DNA of 64,000 bases. Origin: Jaltomata sinuosa (lineage: Eukaryota > Streptophyta > Magnoliopsida > Solanales > Solanaceae). Of the stretch, positions 11,224-22,849 are shown piece by piece. The position numbers and the translations under genes were made by a program. The stretch covers positions 496,001-560,000 of the forward strand of contig QJPP01000027.1 in assembly GCA_003996215.1 (NCBI GenBank). The letters are read 5' to 3'. Positions within the stretch are counted from its first letter, which is position 1. Each line of letters opens with the position of its first letter. The notes under the pieces are model-generated. The model made no database searches. It saw nothing but the letters and a program-made list of their open reading frames with translations, and was not told the DNA's origin.

Positions 11224-11362
11224 ACATCTCTATCGCGACCTCCGCTATAGTGGAGAAATTACCGCTATAACGGAAGTCAACGTCGGTCAGCACCACTATA
11301 GTAGACGATTCTGCTATGGTGGTACTGCTATAGCAGAGCGTGGACCGCCATAGCAGACGAGT
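11224..11362. repeat. Degenerate GCTATAGCGG palindrome cluster
   Basis: Six or more variants of CCGCTATAGCGG, such as CCGCTATAGTGGAG, CCGCTATAACGG and CTGCTATAGCAG. Same location within the LTR as the clusters near 20085, 27390, 36905, 43300, 48975 and 59325. Confidence 0.8.
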
Positions 11363-12106
11363 CAGGATTTAATGCAAAAAAGTTTCTCAAAACGTTAAGT
11401 TTTCATCAAGAACGTTTTGGGAGAAGGACAAGGCAATTTTGGGTGAACCTACTCCGTTTTCCATAATTTTTCATCCTAAAGGTATGTATTCTACTCCCCT
11501 AACTTAGTACTATATTTCCTACAAAGTAGAATTACTAGTCTTGGACTTGGGGAAAGGTTGTGGTTAACCTAGGAATGGAATAATCCGGGGAAAATGGGAT
11601 TCTAGGGCGTAGTAGTTCTTGGGTCTTGATATTATTGTTGGGGTATGACCACTTAGCCATAATTCTATAAAAATATCCATAAAAATGATGAACTTAGGTG
11701 AATTTATGGTGGGAAAGCCTGGAAGAGGGGTGAAATGATCATAGTTTAGCCTGGGGATTGGGATTTTTGCATAATCTGGGTATTTTAGGCTAGTAAATTG
11801 ATTATAGTTATTGTATGTTTGTTTTTAGACCAAGAACAAGCAAGAACTTAGAAAAATGGGAAGGCTCCGGTTCAGTAGAGCTTTTGAATAATTTGAGGTA
11901 GGTGATGATTGTTTTTTTCCCAATATGCATTATGTGTTCATGTACTACTGCGTAGTATTGTATGAGTTGCATGCTTAGGGAATGGCTTATGAATGTTAAA
12001 TTGTCCAGTTAATAGTCTTATGAAATGAACTAGTTGTTATTGATTATTGGTTTTGCAAGTGTATTATTGTTCATTGTTGTTGACTGTTGGATTTCCGTGT
12101 GACATT

Positions 12107-12296
12107 CGGTTGACTCGGGTACCACGCATGGTACAGGTTACTTATTGATTGGCTCGGGTACCACGCATGGTACAGGTTACTTATTGGTTGGCTCGGGTAC
12201 CACGCCTGGTATGGGATATTATTTGGTTGGCTCGGGTACCATGCCTGGTACGGGAATTAGAAATGGTTGGCTCGGGTACCACGCCTGGTACGGGTT
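12107..12296. repeat. 39-bp GGTACC minisatellite, five units
   Basis: Five tandem units of about 39 bp, each with GGCTCGGGTACC followed by ACGCCTGGTAC or a close variant. The half-sites GTACCA and TGGTAC are inverted around a 4-bp spacer, so each unit can fold. Open frames here on both strands are a by-product of the periodicity. Confidence 0.92.
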
Positions 12297-13078
12297 TGCT
12301 TTCCTTGCATTGGTTGTATTCTTTCGATGGTTCCATGAGTGGACCGGGTTGTACTCTTGAAATGTGATTTTGCAATTGGTCCATGAGAGGCTGGGTGATT
12401 ATAATTAATTATGAGGTTGGTCTTAGTGTAGGCCAGGTTTAATGTCAACACTTAGGTGGTGTTAGGTTATATAGGTTGTTGTCAATGGTTGTCATTTGTT
12501 TACATGTGGTTGCTAAGCTAAGGAAGAGACTTGTAGTCTGGTTATATTATTGGCTTGTTTACATGTTTACTATACCTTACTCAGCTTTAGTTTATTATGC
12601 ATATATCGTTTATTTGGAGTTGGACGATGATCCTACCAATATACGGTGGTTGTGTACTGATTCTACACTTGCGTTTCTTTTTGTGAGTACATGCAATCTT
12701 CTGGTGGCTGACGCGCGACCTCACTTGTAGTCCCAGAGTTTCCAGATATCAAGGGTGAGCTGCTTCGGTCGAGCTACCTTGGTTTCTTCTTTTAGTTGTA
12801 GCCCACTTGTTTCAGGCTTAAACTCTCTTTTATTTTTAGGGTTGCATCCCCGTATTTTAGACTTGGTAGATGTTTTGGTATGATGACCTTCAGGTTCTAG
12901 GGAAGATTTTTTTTCACAGATTATTATTGTGATAGTATTTGAGATTGTGAACGTTAGTTTATTTATGCACAATGTTTTTGAGCTGTTAGACTTTTCTAAG
13001 TGTTGGGTTGATATTGGTCCGCTCACCCGGGGGTATTGGGTGGGTGCTACTCACGATGGTCTGAGTCATGATAGTATG

Positions 13079-13565
13079 TCTGCACCTGAACACTTAATAT
13101 AAAGTGTAGACTCAGATAGGCTCTTCTTGAAGCCTTAGCTTAGTAAATGATCATCAATCTTGCTATACCAAGCTCTTGGTGCTTGCTTTATACCATACAG
13201 AGATTTCTCTAGTAAATAAACCTTACTTTCTTGGCCCTTGACAACAAAACCATCTGGACGCTCAACATAAATCTCCTCCTGGAGAAGACCATTGAGGAAG
13301 GCCGACTTAACATCAAGTTGATAAACTTTCCAACTTTTTTCTGCTGCAATAGATAGTAGCAATCTGATTGTGTCAAGTCGAGCAACTGGTGCAAACGTTT
13401 TTGAGTAGTCTACTCCAAAGATTTGAGCATAGCCCTTCACCACAAGCTTCACTTTGTGTTTGTTGATGGAACCATCTGCATTCAGCTTTATCCTGAAGAC
13501 CCATTTTTCACCAATGATCTTTCTGTCCAGAGGTTTCTCAACAAGCTCTCAGGTCTGATTTTTTT
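13079..13565 (-). pseudogene. Copia B reverse transcriptase, N-terminal half
   Basis: Minus-strand translation gives the classical copia RT start: a TWxLV-type motif, WVFRIKLNADGSI, KLVVKGYAQIFGVDY, TFAPVARLDTIRLLLSIAA and WKVYQLDVKSAFLNG, then SLYGIKQAPRAWY. The catalytic FxDD block lies beyond the solo LTR. The tryptophan codon of the first motif has become TGA, and the frame is cut at 13079 by the insertion. It would have made cDNA from element RNA in cytoplasmic particles. Confidence 0.88.
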
Positions 13566-13584
13566 CGAACAACATCATCTCCTC

Positions 13585-14090
13585 CTATATTGCAACCACC
13601 CACTTGTCATTCCCTTCTGCTTCCTCATAGCTTGCGGGCTCACAAATTGCAGTATTGCATCTCTGATAGATATCAGAGATCAACCTCGTGCCTCTAATAG
13701 AAGGATCATCTACTAGATTATTTGGATCTAATAGAGTGTCAACTGTTGGATTGTTTTCGGGCTTCTCCCAATTCCAGTGTTGGTCCTCAATAAAGTGAAC
13801 ATCTCTACTTACGTTAATTTTCTCCGTTTGAGGTTGATAGACCTTATATGCTTTGGACACAACACTGTAGCCTATAAAGATGCCAGGAACTGCCTCAGAA
13901 CTTTGTTGGTAGATATTTCTCATGTAGCATGCACCTAGTCATCTCCATTATAGTTCTATTTTTCCGCTCACTGACTCCATTTTGTTGTGGAGTATAAGGG
14001 ACTGTTAGTTGATGTTCTCTACCAGCTTTGTTATGATCTGAAGTTTACTCTTTCCCATTATCAGACCTTAAAGTCTGAATTTTGCAGCTG
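13585..14090 (-). pseudogene. Copia B integrase C-terminal part
   Basis: At about 13940-14085 the minus strand, across frames, shows LRSDNGKE and QQNGVSERKNRTIMEM, the second Asp and the Glu of the integrase triad. The open frame 13585-13923 continues with FIGYSVVSKAYKVYQP and VSRDVHFIED, the usual segment between integrase and reverse transcriptase. At least one stop and one shift separate it from 14093-14960. Confidence 0.8.
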
Positions 14091-14092
14091 CT

Positions 14093-14960
14093 TTAATTTT
14101 CCACCTTTGCCTTAAAATTCCAAAACACATCAGCTATTTCTGACTTGTATTTTAAGAAAATAATCCAGGTCAGTCTTGTTAGATCATCAATAAATACAAT
14201 GTAGTAAAGACTACCATTTAAATATGGTGTTCTTTGAAGTCCACACAAATCTGTATGAATGAGCTGAAGCTTTTTTGATGCTGTCCATGTTATTTTGGGA
14301 TAGGGAAACCTGTTCATCTTTCCAAGTAAACAAGCTTGGCAGTCTGACCACTGATTATGTAATCTTGGTAGATCATTCACAAGTTCCTTTCTTTGCATGA
14401 ACATCATAACTTGATGATGAAAATGACCCATTCTTTTATGCCAAACTTCTGTAGAGTTGTCTGACATAAGAAAAGATGTCTGCTCCTCTTCCAAAGGATT
14501 GAGCGGGAAACACCTCCCCTCCATTTTGACCTTGAATATTTCATCGCCCGATGGATCTTCTATCACACAAGCCTTTTTTTTTAAGAACAGGTTGAATCCT
14601 TTCTCCATTAATTGACTAACGCTAAGAAGGTTTCGATCAAGGTCTGGGACGTACAAAACATCTGCAATAAACTTAGTTCTTGAGCCACTTGTAATGGCTA
14701 TGGTGCCCTTTCCTTTCACACCAAGACACTCACCATTTCCAATTATAACTCTCTTTGTCTCAGTGTTCCCCAACTTTTTGAACAACATCTTATCAGACGT
14801 CATGTGGTTATAGCAACCACTATCAATTAACCAACTTTCACTTGAATCAAGACTTATGAAACAAGTTGCAACAAAGAGGTGATCTTCTTCTTCTCGATCA
14901 GCAACTTGAGCTTCTACATCAGGCTGCTGAATTTTGGCTTTACAAATTACAGCTTCGTGA
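14093..14960 (-). pseudogene. Copia B protease and integrase N-terminal part
   Basis: An open stretch on the minus strand. From the end of a second zinc knuckle (GHEAVICK, about 14945) it runs through an acidic linker to the protease site WLIDSGCYNHM (about 14808-14840). It then gives the integrase zinc-binding motif HKRMGHFHH with partner CQACLLGK and the first catalytic Asp in LIHTDLCG. The last methionine-initiated segment is 236 residues (14093-14803), but homology continues upstream so that ATG is not the real start. Frame is lost at 14093 before the second catalytic Asp. Confidence 0.88.
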
Positions 14961-15199
14961 CCCTGTTAATTTCACTTGCTGCATTTTGCATCAGGTCTCC
15001 TCCAACATTTAAAACGAGGGTGACCTTGTTTTCCACAGTGCATACAAGGGGGATAGTTAGCCTTCTTACTATTGTTACTGGTAGTAATATTCTTGCTTTT
15101 TCCACCTTAAATCTTTTTGTACTGCTTCTTCTTGTTTCTTTCATTATCTTGATGCTTGGCTAGTAAGTCTCCTTCAACAACTCCTTCTTATCTCATAAC

Positions 15200-15842
15200 A
15201 CATCATTGCTCTTGTGCTTGAAAAGCATTTAAAAGTTTTGCTTGGGGTAATTTTTGACAGGTCCTTAGTATTTACTAAGGTTGTAATGGTTGCCTCAGAA
15301 CTTTCAGGCACTGTTACAAGGATTGTATCAATGATCCTTGAATTATTAAAAAGTGGAACCCAACACTCTAACGCGATTCTCTATGTTAAGAAGTCGGTCA
15401 GAATACTCCTTTATGGTTTCACTTTCTTTCATCCTCTGAAGCTTATACTCACGTACCACATTCAGTACTTTCATCCCTCGAATCCTTTCATCTCCTTCAT
15501 ACCCACTCTTGAGATAATTCCATACCTCTTTTGCTGACTTTAGGCACATGATACGAGTGAAGATGGTGGACGAAAATATAAACATGCCTTTGCCTTTGAT
15601 TTTTGAGTTTTCCTCTCCTTGTGAGTTTTAATCTGTACCACGATGGGATTGTTTGGCAAGGGAGTAATATCGATATCATATTCTACAACCTCCCAGAGAT
15701 CCAAAGGTTCCATATACGTCTGCATTCTAACGGCCCGTATGTGATAATTTCTCCATCGAAAGTTGGCGGTGCTCTTGAAGAAAAACATGCTTCTCCGTCC
15801 ATGAAATATATTGATATTTGTTATCACTTTACTTTCAAACAC
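15200..15842 (-). pseudogene. Copia B gag (UBN2-type), frameshifted
   Basis: Overlapping frames at 15540-15842 and 15346-15585 together make a UBN2 gag: NYHIRAVRMQTYMEPLDLW in the first, then SSTIFTRIMCLKSAKEVW and LQRMKESETIKEYSDRLL in the second. A frame change lies at about 15560. The knuckle region (14960-15144) is a further frame. Gag normally forms the shell in which the element RNA is copied. Homology reaches nearly to 15845 but no start, leader or LTR can be placed. Confidence 0.82.
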
Positions 15843-15885
15843 AAAAATTGCTCTCTATTATTAGTTACCTACTGAATAAAGACTA

Positions 15886-15999
15886 TAAGAATTCAAACTA
15901 GAACGTCAACTCTTCATATCCCTTGGATATAATATCTAGACTTACATCCTATATTACTTGTATAACTGTGTACCCTTATGTGTGTAATAGGATACAACA
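15886..15999 (+). repeat. Athila 5' LTR, right end
   Basis: The stretch ending GATACAACA immediately precedes the Athila primer site, so it is taken as the end of the 5' LTR (U5) beyond the nested copia. The left limit is approximate. Confidence 0.6.
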
Positions 16000-16006
16000 A
16001 GTTTTT

Positions 16007-16025
16007 TGGCAGCATTATCGGGGAT
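16007..16025 (+). other. Athila primer binding site, tRNA-Asp type
   Basis: TGGCAGCATTATCGGGGAT is a mutated version of the TGGCGCCGTTGCCGGGGAT site typical of Athila and related elements (complement of tRNA-Asp). Its place 7 bp after an ACAACA LTR end and about 90 bp before gag fits. Confidence 0.8.
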
Positions 16026-16117
16026 TTGTTAGAACTGATACTATTTTGATTTTTTATTAAGTTATTTAGATTTCACTTTAGTGCTGTTTTTGTGCTTTAT
16101 AGGTTACATGTTAGTGT

Positions 16118-17350
16118 ATGCCCAACACCTGGAGTCAAGGCAAATCTTTGATTCCCATTGATCTAGAACTTGAATATACTCTCAGAGAGTTGAGAGCGAT
16201 GGGTGACAACCTGAATCCACCTAACCCTATTGATGGTAATAGAGGTGGTCTACAACTAGGTGCTTCACCTGTAACACATGTCCATGGGTTGAACTTCGCA
16301 AGGCCAAATCATGAGAATGCCTCTAAGGTGGCAGTCCAGACAATAATCACTGGAAACTTTGATCTAAAAGAGGACATGGTGTGACTAGTGCAGAACACTT
16401 GTCAATATGATGGTAAAGCATATGATGACTAACACAAGCATCTGCAAGAGTTCGTTGAATTGAGTGATAATTTTCACTATGAAAATGTGTCCAGCGAATA
16501 TGTGAAGTTGACACTATTTCCTTTCTCATTGATTGGAGAGGCAAAGAAGTGGGTACAAAATGAGCCTGCAGGATCTATCTCTACATGGGGTGCTTTGTCT
16601 GAAACATTTCTCAACGGGTTCTTCTCATCTAAAAGAACAAAGAGCTCAGAGGTAGGATTTCCGGGTTTGTTCAAAAAATGTTGAATCTCTTCCCCAAGCT
16701 TATGAGAGATATAAGAGATATTTGAGAGATTACCCACACTACCAGCATCCCAAGGAGATCATTGGGCATAATTTCATTGAAGGATTGAGGCCAGACTTAA
16801 AATCACTTCTAGATGCTACGACTCAAGGGAAAATTTATCCAAGAGCTATGATGAAATAGAGACTTTGCTCAACCTAATGTCTGCAGGGCACAGAGATTAT
16901 ACAAAATCCAACAGAGTGTTCATCGCAACTCAGAAAATGCCGAGTAAGCTAGAGCTAGATGATGTGTCATCCATCTGGGCTAATATCTGGTAGTTGTGCA
17001 CCTTAGTACTGCAATGTTTGACATCTCCAAGTGTGATCTAGGTTCAACAAGTACAACAGGTTCAGGTAGCTACATTGTTTGTGAAAAGTGTAGTGAGAAC
17101 CATGCCTATTCAGGATGTCCATTGAATCTTGAGAATATTTTCTATATGGGGCAGCATAATAGGGTCATAGTTACCAAGGCAATACTTTTGGCGCAAACTA
17201 TTGAAACCACCAAAATTTCTCTTAGGGTGGAAACAAGAAGAAGCAGTACTAGTATGTACAACAGGGTCAAAAGGAGAGTAGCTCTTTAGAGGAAACTCTA
17301 GAGAAGTTTATGACCTAGCAATAGCAGGCTTATCACGAATAGGCGCAAGT
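16118..17350 (+). pseudogene. Athila gag, several stops and frameshifts
   Basis: The start MPNTWSQG followed by an LELEYTLRELR segment matches the start of Athila gag. A retrotransposon gag domain is clear at 16460-16684 (VKLTLFPFSLIGEAKKWVQN, then ISTWGALSETFLNGFF). A shortened zinc knuckle CEKCSENHAYSGC is near 17086-17124. Stops occur at 16382 and 16682, and the frame shifts several times, so no full protein can be made. ATG 16118 is chosen on homology; it lies about 90 bp after the primer site. Confidence 0.85.
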
Positions 17351-17639
17351 TAATATTGAGACCAAGAAGTCTATCACAAAACTGCAGATTTAGATGGGGT
17401 AACTTGCCATATCACTTCATAATAGGCCTCGAGGTTCTTTGCCGAGTGATACTGAGACACCCAAGCAGGTTATGGCTATCACCTTGAGAAATGGGTAAGA
17501 CTTTATGGATTCAGACCCTCTAAAGAGGAGGGTAGGACATTGGTCGGAGGGCCTTAAAAATTATAAGCACCCACCTCTCTTTCCATAAAGGTTGAACCCA
17601 ACACTAATTCTAGAGGTACAACCTATTCAAGAGAAGAAA

Positions 17640-18309
17640 AAGAGAAAGAGGTTGTTGAGCAGCCTGAACTTAAAATTGAGATACCTTCACCACCATTTCC
17701 ACAGAGGTTCCAAAAGAGCAAGGAAGATGCCAATTCAGTAAGTTCCTTGATATCTTCAAGCAACTTCACATTAATATTCCCTTGATTGATGCTTTGAGGG
17801 ACAAGCCCAACTATGTGAAGTACTTGAGAGACATGGTGACTGGTAAGAGACCAAATACAAAGTTTGAGACTATGGCACTCACTGAGGTGAGAAGTTCGAG
17901 TGTCTTAATCAAGCTCCCTCAAAATCTCAAGGATCCTAGGAATTTCATCTCCCACTACAAATCGGTAAAAGTGAGATGGGAACTCATTGTGTGATTTAGG
18001 GGAAAGTATAAACTCGATGCATCTATCTTTGTCCTAACACTTGTCTTGGGAGATCCATGTCCAACCACCATCACTTTATGGCTTACGAAGCAGTCTCTTG
18101 TGCAACCGGAGGGGGTGATTGAGGATGTGATCATCAAGGTGGGTATGTTTGTGATTCCTGATGACTTTATCATTCTTGACTTTGAAGCAGATGATATGGT
18201 GGTATTAGTTATATTAGGATGCCCATTCTTTGCTACTGGTGGATCATTGGTTGATTTCCGAAAAGGAGAGAACAAATCTTGCACTACCTTTTTGCACCTA
18301 GGCGCATAG
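17640..18309 (+). pseudogene. Athila aspartyl protease region
   Basis: IDALRDKPNYVKYLRDMVT (from 17785) is the conserved segment before the Athila protease. The protease itself follows in another frame at 18046-18309, with GVIEDVIIKVGMFVIPDDF, then ILDFEADDMVV, LGCPFFATGGSLVDF and a KGE end. The catalytic DLGAS-like motif around 18015 is reduced to LDAS in the translation. The segment between 17290 and 17780 is rich in Lys/Glu and decayed. Confidence 0.85.
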
Positions 18310-18406
18310 CATGCCATTGGTAATGATTCTACTATGATGCCACAAATTCACAATTTGATCCTAAGTAATCATTGTTGTTCATTAGATTCCAGAGGAACTA
18401 CTTCAT

Positions 18407-20568
18407 TGTCACGACCCAGATTGTCGTGAGTGGCACCCACCCAACCCCCAGGCAAGCGAACCATTAACGACCCCGAACTTAACCATTCTAATAGCTCAAA
18501 ACTAGTGTGCAAAAAGATAAACTAGCAATTCAATAACAATCTCAACTATAATAAATAACCTGTGAAAAATTCCTCCCTAGAACCTGAAAGTCATCATAAC
18601 AAAACACTACCAAAAATCTAGAATACGGGGATGAAACCCCAATGTAAATAAGTAGAGTTTAAGCCCGAAACAAGTGGGCTACAACTAGTGTGAAAGAAAC
18701 CAATGTAGCTCGATCAAAATAGATCACCCTTGATGTCTTGATACATTAGGTCTACAGGTGAGGTCATGCGTCAACCACCGAAAGATTGCCTGTACTCACA
18801 AAAAGAAATGCAACTGCAGAATTAGTACACAACCACCGTGTACTGGTAGGATCATCAGCCAATTCCAAATATGCAATATATGAACAGTACAATAGCCAAG
18901 TAGATGTATAGGAAACATGTAAACAAGCCAACAGATATCCCTAAACTATAAGTCTCTTCCTAGTTTGTCCCCACATGTACCCCACTCTTATAACCATGAT
19001 CAACAATCAATACTAATCAATAAATATACCATTTTACGTATCCTGGACCCACCCTGGTATCCCCCTAAACAACACCTAAGTGTTAAACATACAACCCGGT
19101 CTACACCAAGACCAACTCACAGACCAATAATAATAACCCTGCCTCTCAAGGACCATATGCAATATCACAAATCATAAACACAGCTCGGTTCACTCATGGA
19201 ATCAAAATCAAATGCACAATGTAACTAAGTAAACTCGTACAAGGTGTGGTACCCGAGCCAACCAGTTAGTTTCTCATACCAGGCGTGGTACCCGAGCCAA
19301 CCATTTGTTATCCCATACCAAGCATGGTACCCGAGCCAACCAAATGTTACAAAAAATCCATAGTCACAAACAATGAACAATCAACCTTGTAAGCCAACAA
19401 GCAATAACACCTAGTTCATTTCGCAAGACTGATAACAGGACCCTTAGACATTCCTAAATCATTCCCTAAGCATGAAACTCATACAACACTTAGATAAAAG
19501 TACATAGACATACAATGCATACAGGAATCAATAACCATCATATACCTTGAAATATTCCAAGCTCCATTGAACTGGAGCTTTCCCCTATTCAGGATCCCTT
19601 GCTTGTTCTTGGTCTAGAAACAAATATGCATGAACCATAATCAATTACTGACCCAAAAGTTCCCGAATTATACAAAATACCAATCCCCAGGCCAACCTAT
19701 GATCATTCCACCCATTCCTGGGCTTTCCCACCATTAATTCACCTAAATTCATCATTTTTATGGATACCTTTAGAGAATTATGGCTAAGTGATCATCACCC
19801 ATCATCAATAATCAAGACTCAAGAACTCTAGCACTCTAGAATCCCCCTTTTCCCCAGATTCTTCCATTCTTAGGTCATTCCAAACCTTTCCCCAAGCCCA
19901 CCCCTAGCAATTCTAAAGCATAGGAAAGATAGTACGAAGGTTGGGGAGTAGAAACTTTACCTTTAGGATGAAAAATGGTGTAAAACTGATGGAATTTGCC
20001 TAAAATTGCCCTCTTCTTCTTCCAAAATGTCTTTGTAGAAAACTGATTATTTTGGGGAAGTTTTTGTATTAAATCCCATCACGCTCCGCTATAGCGGTCC
20101 GTTCTGCTATAGCGGTACCATCCTAGCAGAGTCAATCGCTATGGCGGAGGCTGACCGACGTTGACTTCTGTTGTAGTGGTATTTTATCTCCTACAATGAA
20201 GGTTGCTATGGTGGTTGACATGGGACAAAAAGTCATAAAGTCCCTTAAATTTCCCCATTTTACAACACACTTATTTTCCCGACGTCCCGGAACAACCCCT
20301 TCACATCAACTTTGATACCGGGAGTTCTATTTACCCGAATTTAATTCTGAAAAGTCCCCTGGACTCCTTTATGTCTTAGCTAAATGGAAAACTAGCTCAA
20401 ATCAAAACACTTAACCCAATACTTACCCGGATTGCCCTAGAACACACCTCGCTCTTAAATTAGCTAAGACTAGCCTAGCCCAGAATTTCAAACTCCCAAA
20501 CCCGGAGTTTTCTAACTCTAAAAATTGGCATAAATGGGTTTCCCATAATGACAAACCAGGTCATTACA
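18407..20568 (-). repeat. 3' LTR of chromovirus 1
   Basis: 2162 bp. On the minus strand it starts TGTAATGACCTGG and ends GTCGTGACA. It contains three GGTACC minisatellite units (19234-19345) and a GCTATAGCGG cluster (20088-20215) with one exact CCGCTATAGCGG. Confidence 0.95.
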
Positions 20569-20605
20569 ACATATACCAATTTACCCATCGTTCATCCCCG
20601 AATGA

Positions 20606-21106
20606 TCAAACCCGAAAATACGGAAAGTAAAGAGCGAAAAGAGTAGTACCTGGATCCTTAAACAAGTGAGGGTACTTGTCCCGCATGTCCTTCTTGGTTT
20701 CCCAAGTGGCTTCCTCAACCGGATGATTTTTCCATTGAACCTTTACCATACTGATCACCTTTATCATCAATTTCTGAATATCCCGCTCAAGAATCAAAAC
20801 TAGTTCCTCTTCCTACCGAAGATCCTTATCAAATAACACATCATCCTACTTGATGATGTAGTCCCCATTCCCATGGTATCGCTTTAGCATGGATACATGA
20901 AATACCGGATGGACACCCGACAAACTGCACAACAGTGCTAATTTGTAAGCCATTAGCCCTACAATCTCAAAAACTTCAAACGGTCCGATGAACCGAGGGT
21001 TGAGCTTGCCCTTCTTGCTGAAACGCATAACTCTCTTCATTGGTGATACTTTCAACAATACCTGTTCACCAACCTGGAAATCCATGTCCATTACCTTGCG
21101 ATCCAC
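20606..21106 (-). pseudogene. Chromovirus 1 integrase C-terminus and chromodomain
   Basis: Minus-strand 20846-21106 gives the integrase C-terminal core (FQVGEQVLLKVSPMK, KLNPRFIGPFEV and HPVFHVSMLKRYHG). After two stops, 20606-20797 encodes a chromodomain: VKVQWKNHPVEEATWET, then DMRDKYPHLF. In chromoviruses this domain is thought to guide insertion toward heterochromatin marked by histone methylation, matching the nested setting. It is the end of the pol frame, only about 40 bp before the 3' LTR. Confidence 0.93.
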
Positions 21107-21115
21107 ATATTCTTT

Positions 21116-22039
21116 CTACCTACTTTGGGCCGCTAGCAACTTGGTCTGAATGCCTCTTACCTTTTCTTGTGCTTCTCTTACCAAGTCCATGCCCAAAGGC
21201 TTTACATCGCCTTTCTCAAACCACCCTATAGGTGACCTACAACCCCTCCCGTATAGGGCCTTGAATGTTGCCATGTCTATACTCGAGTGGTAGTTGTTAT
21301 TGTATGAGAACTCACACAATGGTAGAAACTGGTCCCAATGACCCCCGAAGTCAATCACACATGCTCTCAGCATGTCCTCCAATACCTGAATTGTCCTCTC
21401 CAACTGACCATCAGTCTGAGGATGGAAGGTTGTATTAAAAGTGAGTTGTGTACCCAACTCTTCATGTAACTTACCCCAAAACTTAGAGGTAAACTGCGTA
21501 CCCCTATCTGAAATGATGGACAGTGGTACCCCATGCAATCTCGTGATCTCTTTCACATAAATCTTAGCCAATTGCTGAGAATTGTAATCCACTCTGACCG
21601 GAATGAAATGAGCTGACTTGGTCAGCCTGTCGACAATGACCAAAATAGAGTCATACTTTACCAAAGTCTTGGGAAGACCCACCACGAAGTCCATGGTTAT
21701 CCTTTCCCACTTCCACTCTGGGATGGGCATCCTCTACAGTAGTCCTGCAGGTCTTTGGTGCTCATATTTTACCTGCTGACAATTTTGAAATTTGGACACA
21801 AATTCAGCTATGTCCCTTTTCATCCCGGGCCACCAGTAAAACAACCTCAAATCCATGTACATCTTGGTTACACCTAGATGAATCGAATACCATGAGCCAT
21901 GAGCCTCTGCTAACATTTTCTGAATGATTTCATCAACTCGAGGAACACAAATCCTTCCTTTGAAATTTAACACACTGCCAGAATCCAACATGGCATCCCC
22001 AGACTCTCCGGATATTGCCTTGCTCCGAAACCTGCTCAA
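21116..22039 (-). pseudogene. Chromovirus 1 integrase (zinc-binding and catalytic core)
   Basis: The first part (21734-22039) has the HHCC region with WWPGMKRDIAEFVSKFQNCQ. After one TAG stop the 204-residue core (21116-21730) shows ITMDFVVGLPKT (first Asp), IISDRGTQFTSKFW (second Asp) and HPQTDGQLERTIQ (Glu). All three catalytic acids are kept. The stop at 21731-21733 sits where relatives have Gln (CAG), as does that at 21113-21115. It would insert the cDNA into the genome. Confidence 0.94.
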
Positions 22040-22054
22040 CTGCGAATCCTTAAA

Positions 22055-22790
22055 CTATTTGGTCTTTATCTCTTCTATGAATGTGGATTTGACCTCAATA
22101 CCGGCCAATACACCACTCTTGTCTGAGATACCCAAGTGCATGAAAGTAGATTCCAAGGCCTGAATCTCCCTTGCCAGTGGTTGCTTAGACACCCGCAAAT
22201 AAGCCAAACTGCCCACGCTAACTGCCTTCTGGCTCAATATGTCTGCCACCACATTAGCCTTACCCAGATGGTATTGAATGGTCACATCATAGTCCTTTAA
22301 CAACTCCATCCACCTTCTCTGCCTCAGATTCAAGTCCTTCTGAGTGAAAACATGCTGCAAACTGTGATGATCAGTGAACACCTCACACTTGACACCATAG
22401 AGATAGTGTCTCTAAATCTTGAGTGCAAACACCACCGCTGCCAACTCTAAATCATGGGTTGGGTAATTCATCTCATGAACTTTCATCTGCCTGGATGCAT
22501 AGGCTATCACATTCTTGTCCTGCATTAACACAACACCCAAACCCGAATGTGAAGCATCACAATAAACAATAAAGTCCTTACCTTCAACCGGCAAAGACAA
22601 AATAGGAGCCATGGTCAGAAGTGTCTTGAGCTTTTGGAAGCTCTCCTCACACTTGTCGGACAACACAAACGGTACCTCTTTCTGAGTTAGCCTTGTCAAG
22701 TGAGTAGAAATAGATGCAAAGTCCTTGACAAACCTACGATAGTAGCCTGCGAGCCCAACAAAACTCCTTACTTCGGTCACAGAGCTAGGT
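22055..22790 (-). pseudogene. Chromovirus 1 connection and RNase H
   Basis: SFVGLAGYYRRFVKDFASIS begins the RT-to-RNase H connection (22412-22780). FIVYCDASHSGLGVVLMQD and YASRQMKVHEMNYPTHDLEL hold the first RNase H acids. After a TAG at 22409-22411, VFTDHHSLQHVFTQKDLNLR and RRWMELLKDYDVTIQYHLG complete the domain to about 22055. The enzyme removes template RNA during cDNA synthesis. Only single-codon stops interrupt the frame, which is shared with the integrase. Confidence 0.93.
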
Positions 22791-22849
22791 CGGACCTAAC
22801 TCTTGACTGCCTCAATCTTCTGGGGATCCACTATCACCCTTTTTTCTGA

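Larger units (their letters stand above)
10868..13073 (+). mobile_element. Solo LTR of the chromovirus family
   Basis: A 2206-bp LTR beginning TGTAATGACCGGG and ending GTCATGATA, the decayed form of the family end GTCGTGACA. It is flanked by perfect 5-bp duplications GTATG (10863-10867 and 13074-13078). There is no internal region, and the host copia reads on either side. It is therefore a solo LTR left by recombination between the two LTRs of a complete element. It carries the palindrome cluster (about 11230-11360) and the GGTACC minisatellite (12107-12296). Confidence 0.95.
9600..15885 (-). mobile_element. Decayed copia element (copia B) inside Athila 5' LTR
   Basis: Minus-strand copia homology runs from gag (15842) through knuckle, protease, integrase, reverse transcriptase and RNase H to a probable polypurine tract and 3' LTR start at about 9900. 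It is split by the solo LTR at 10868-13073 and carries many stops and shifts. No 5' LTR or initiator-Met primer site is found right of the gag, so the element is 5'-truncated or rearranged at about 15850-15890. No target duplication could be identified. Confidence 0.82.

Noticed and set aside
12107..12296. CRISPR-like array of direct repeats
   Set aside because: Repeat and spacer are not distinct; whole 39-bp units are repeated, eukaryotic LTR context, present in all family LTRs.
12145..12384. Small proteins with repeated GSGTTPGTG-like sequence
   Set aside because: Periodic translation of the GGTACC minisatellite on several frames; also seen at 37717-37990, 44229-44490, 49925-50266 and 60151-60463.
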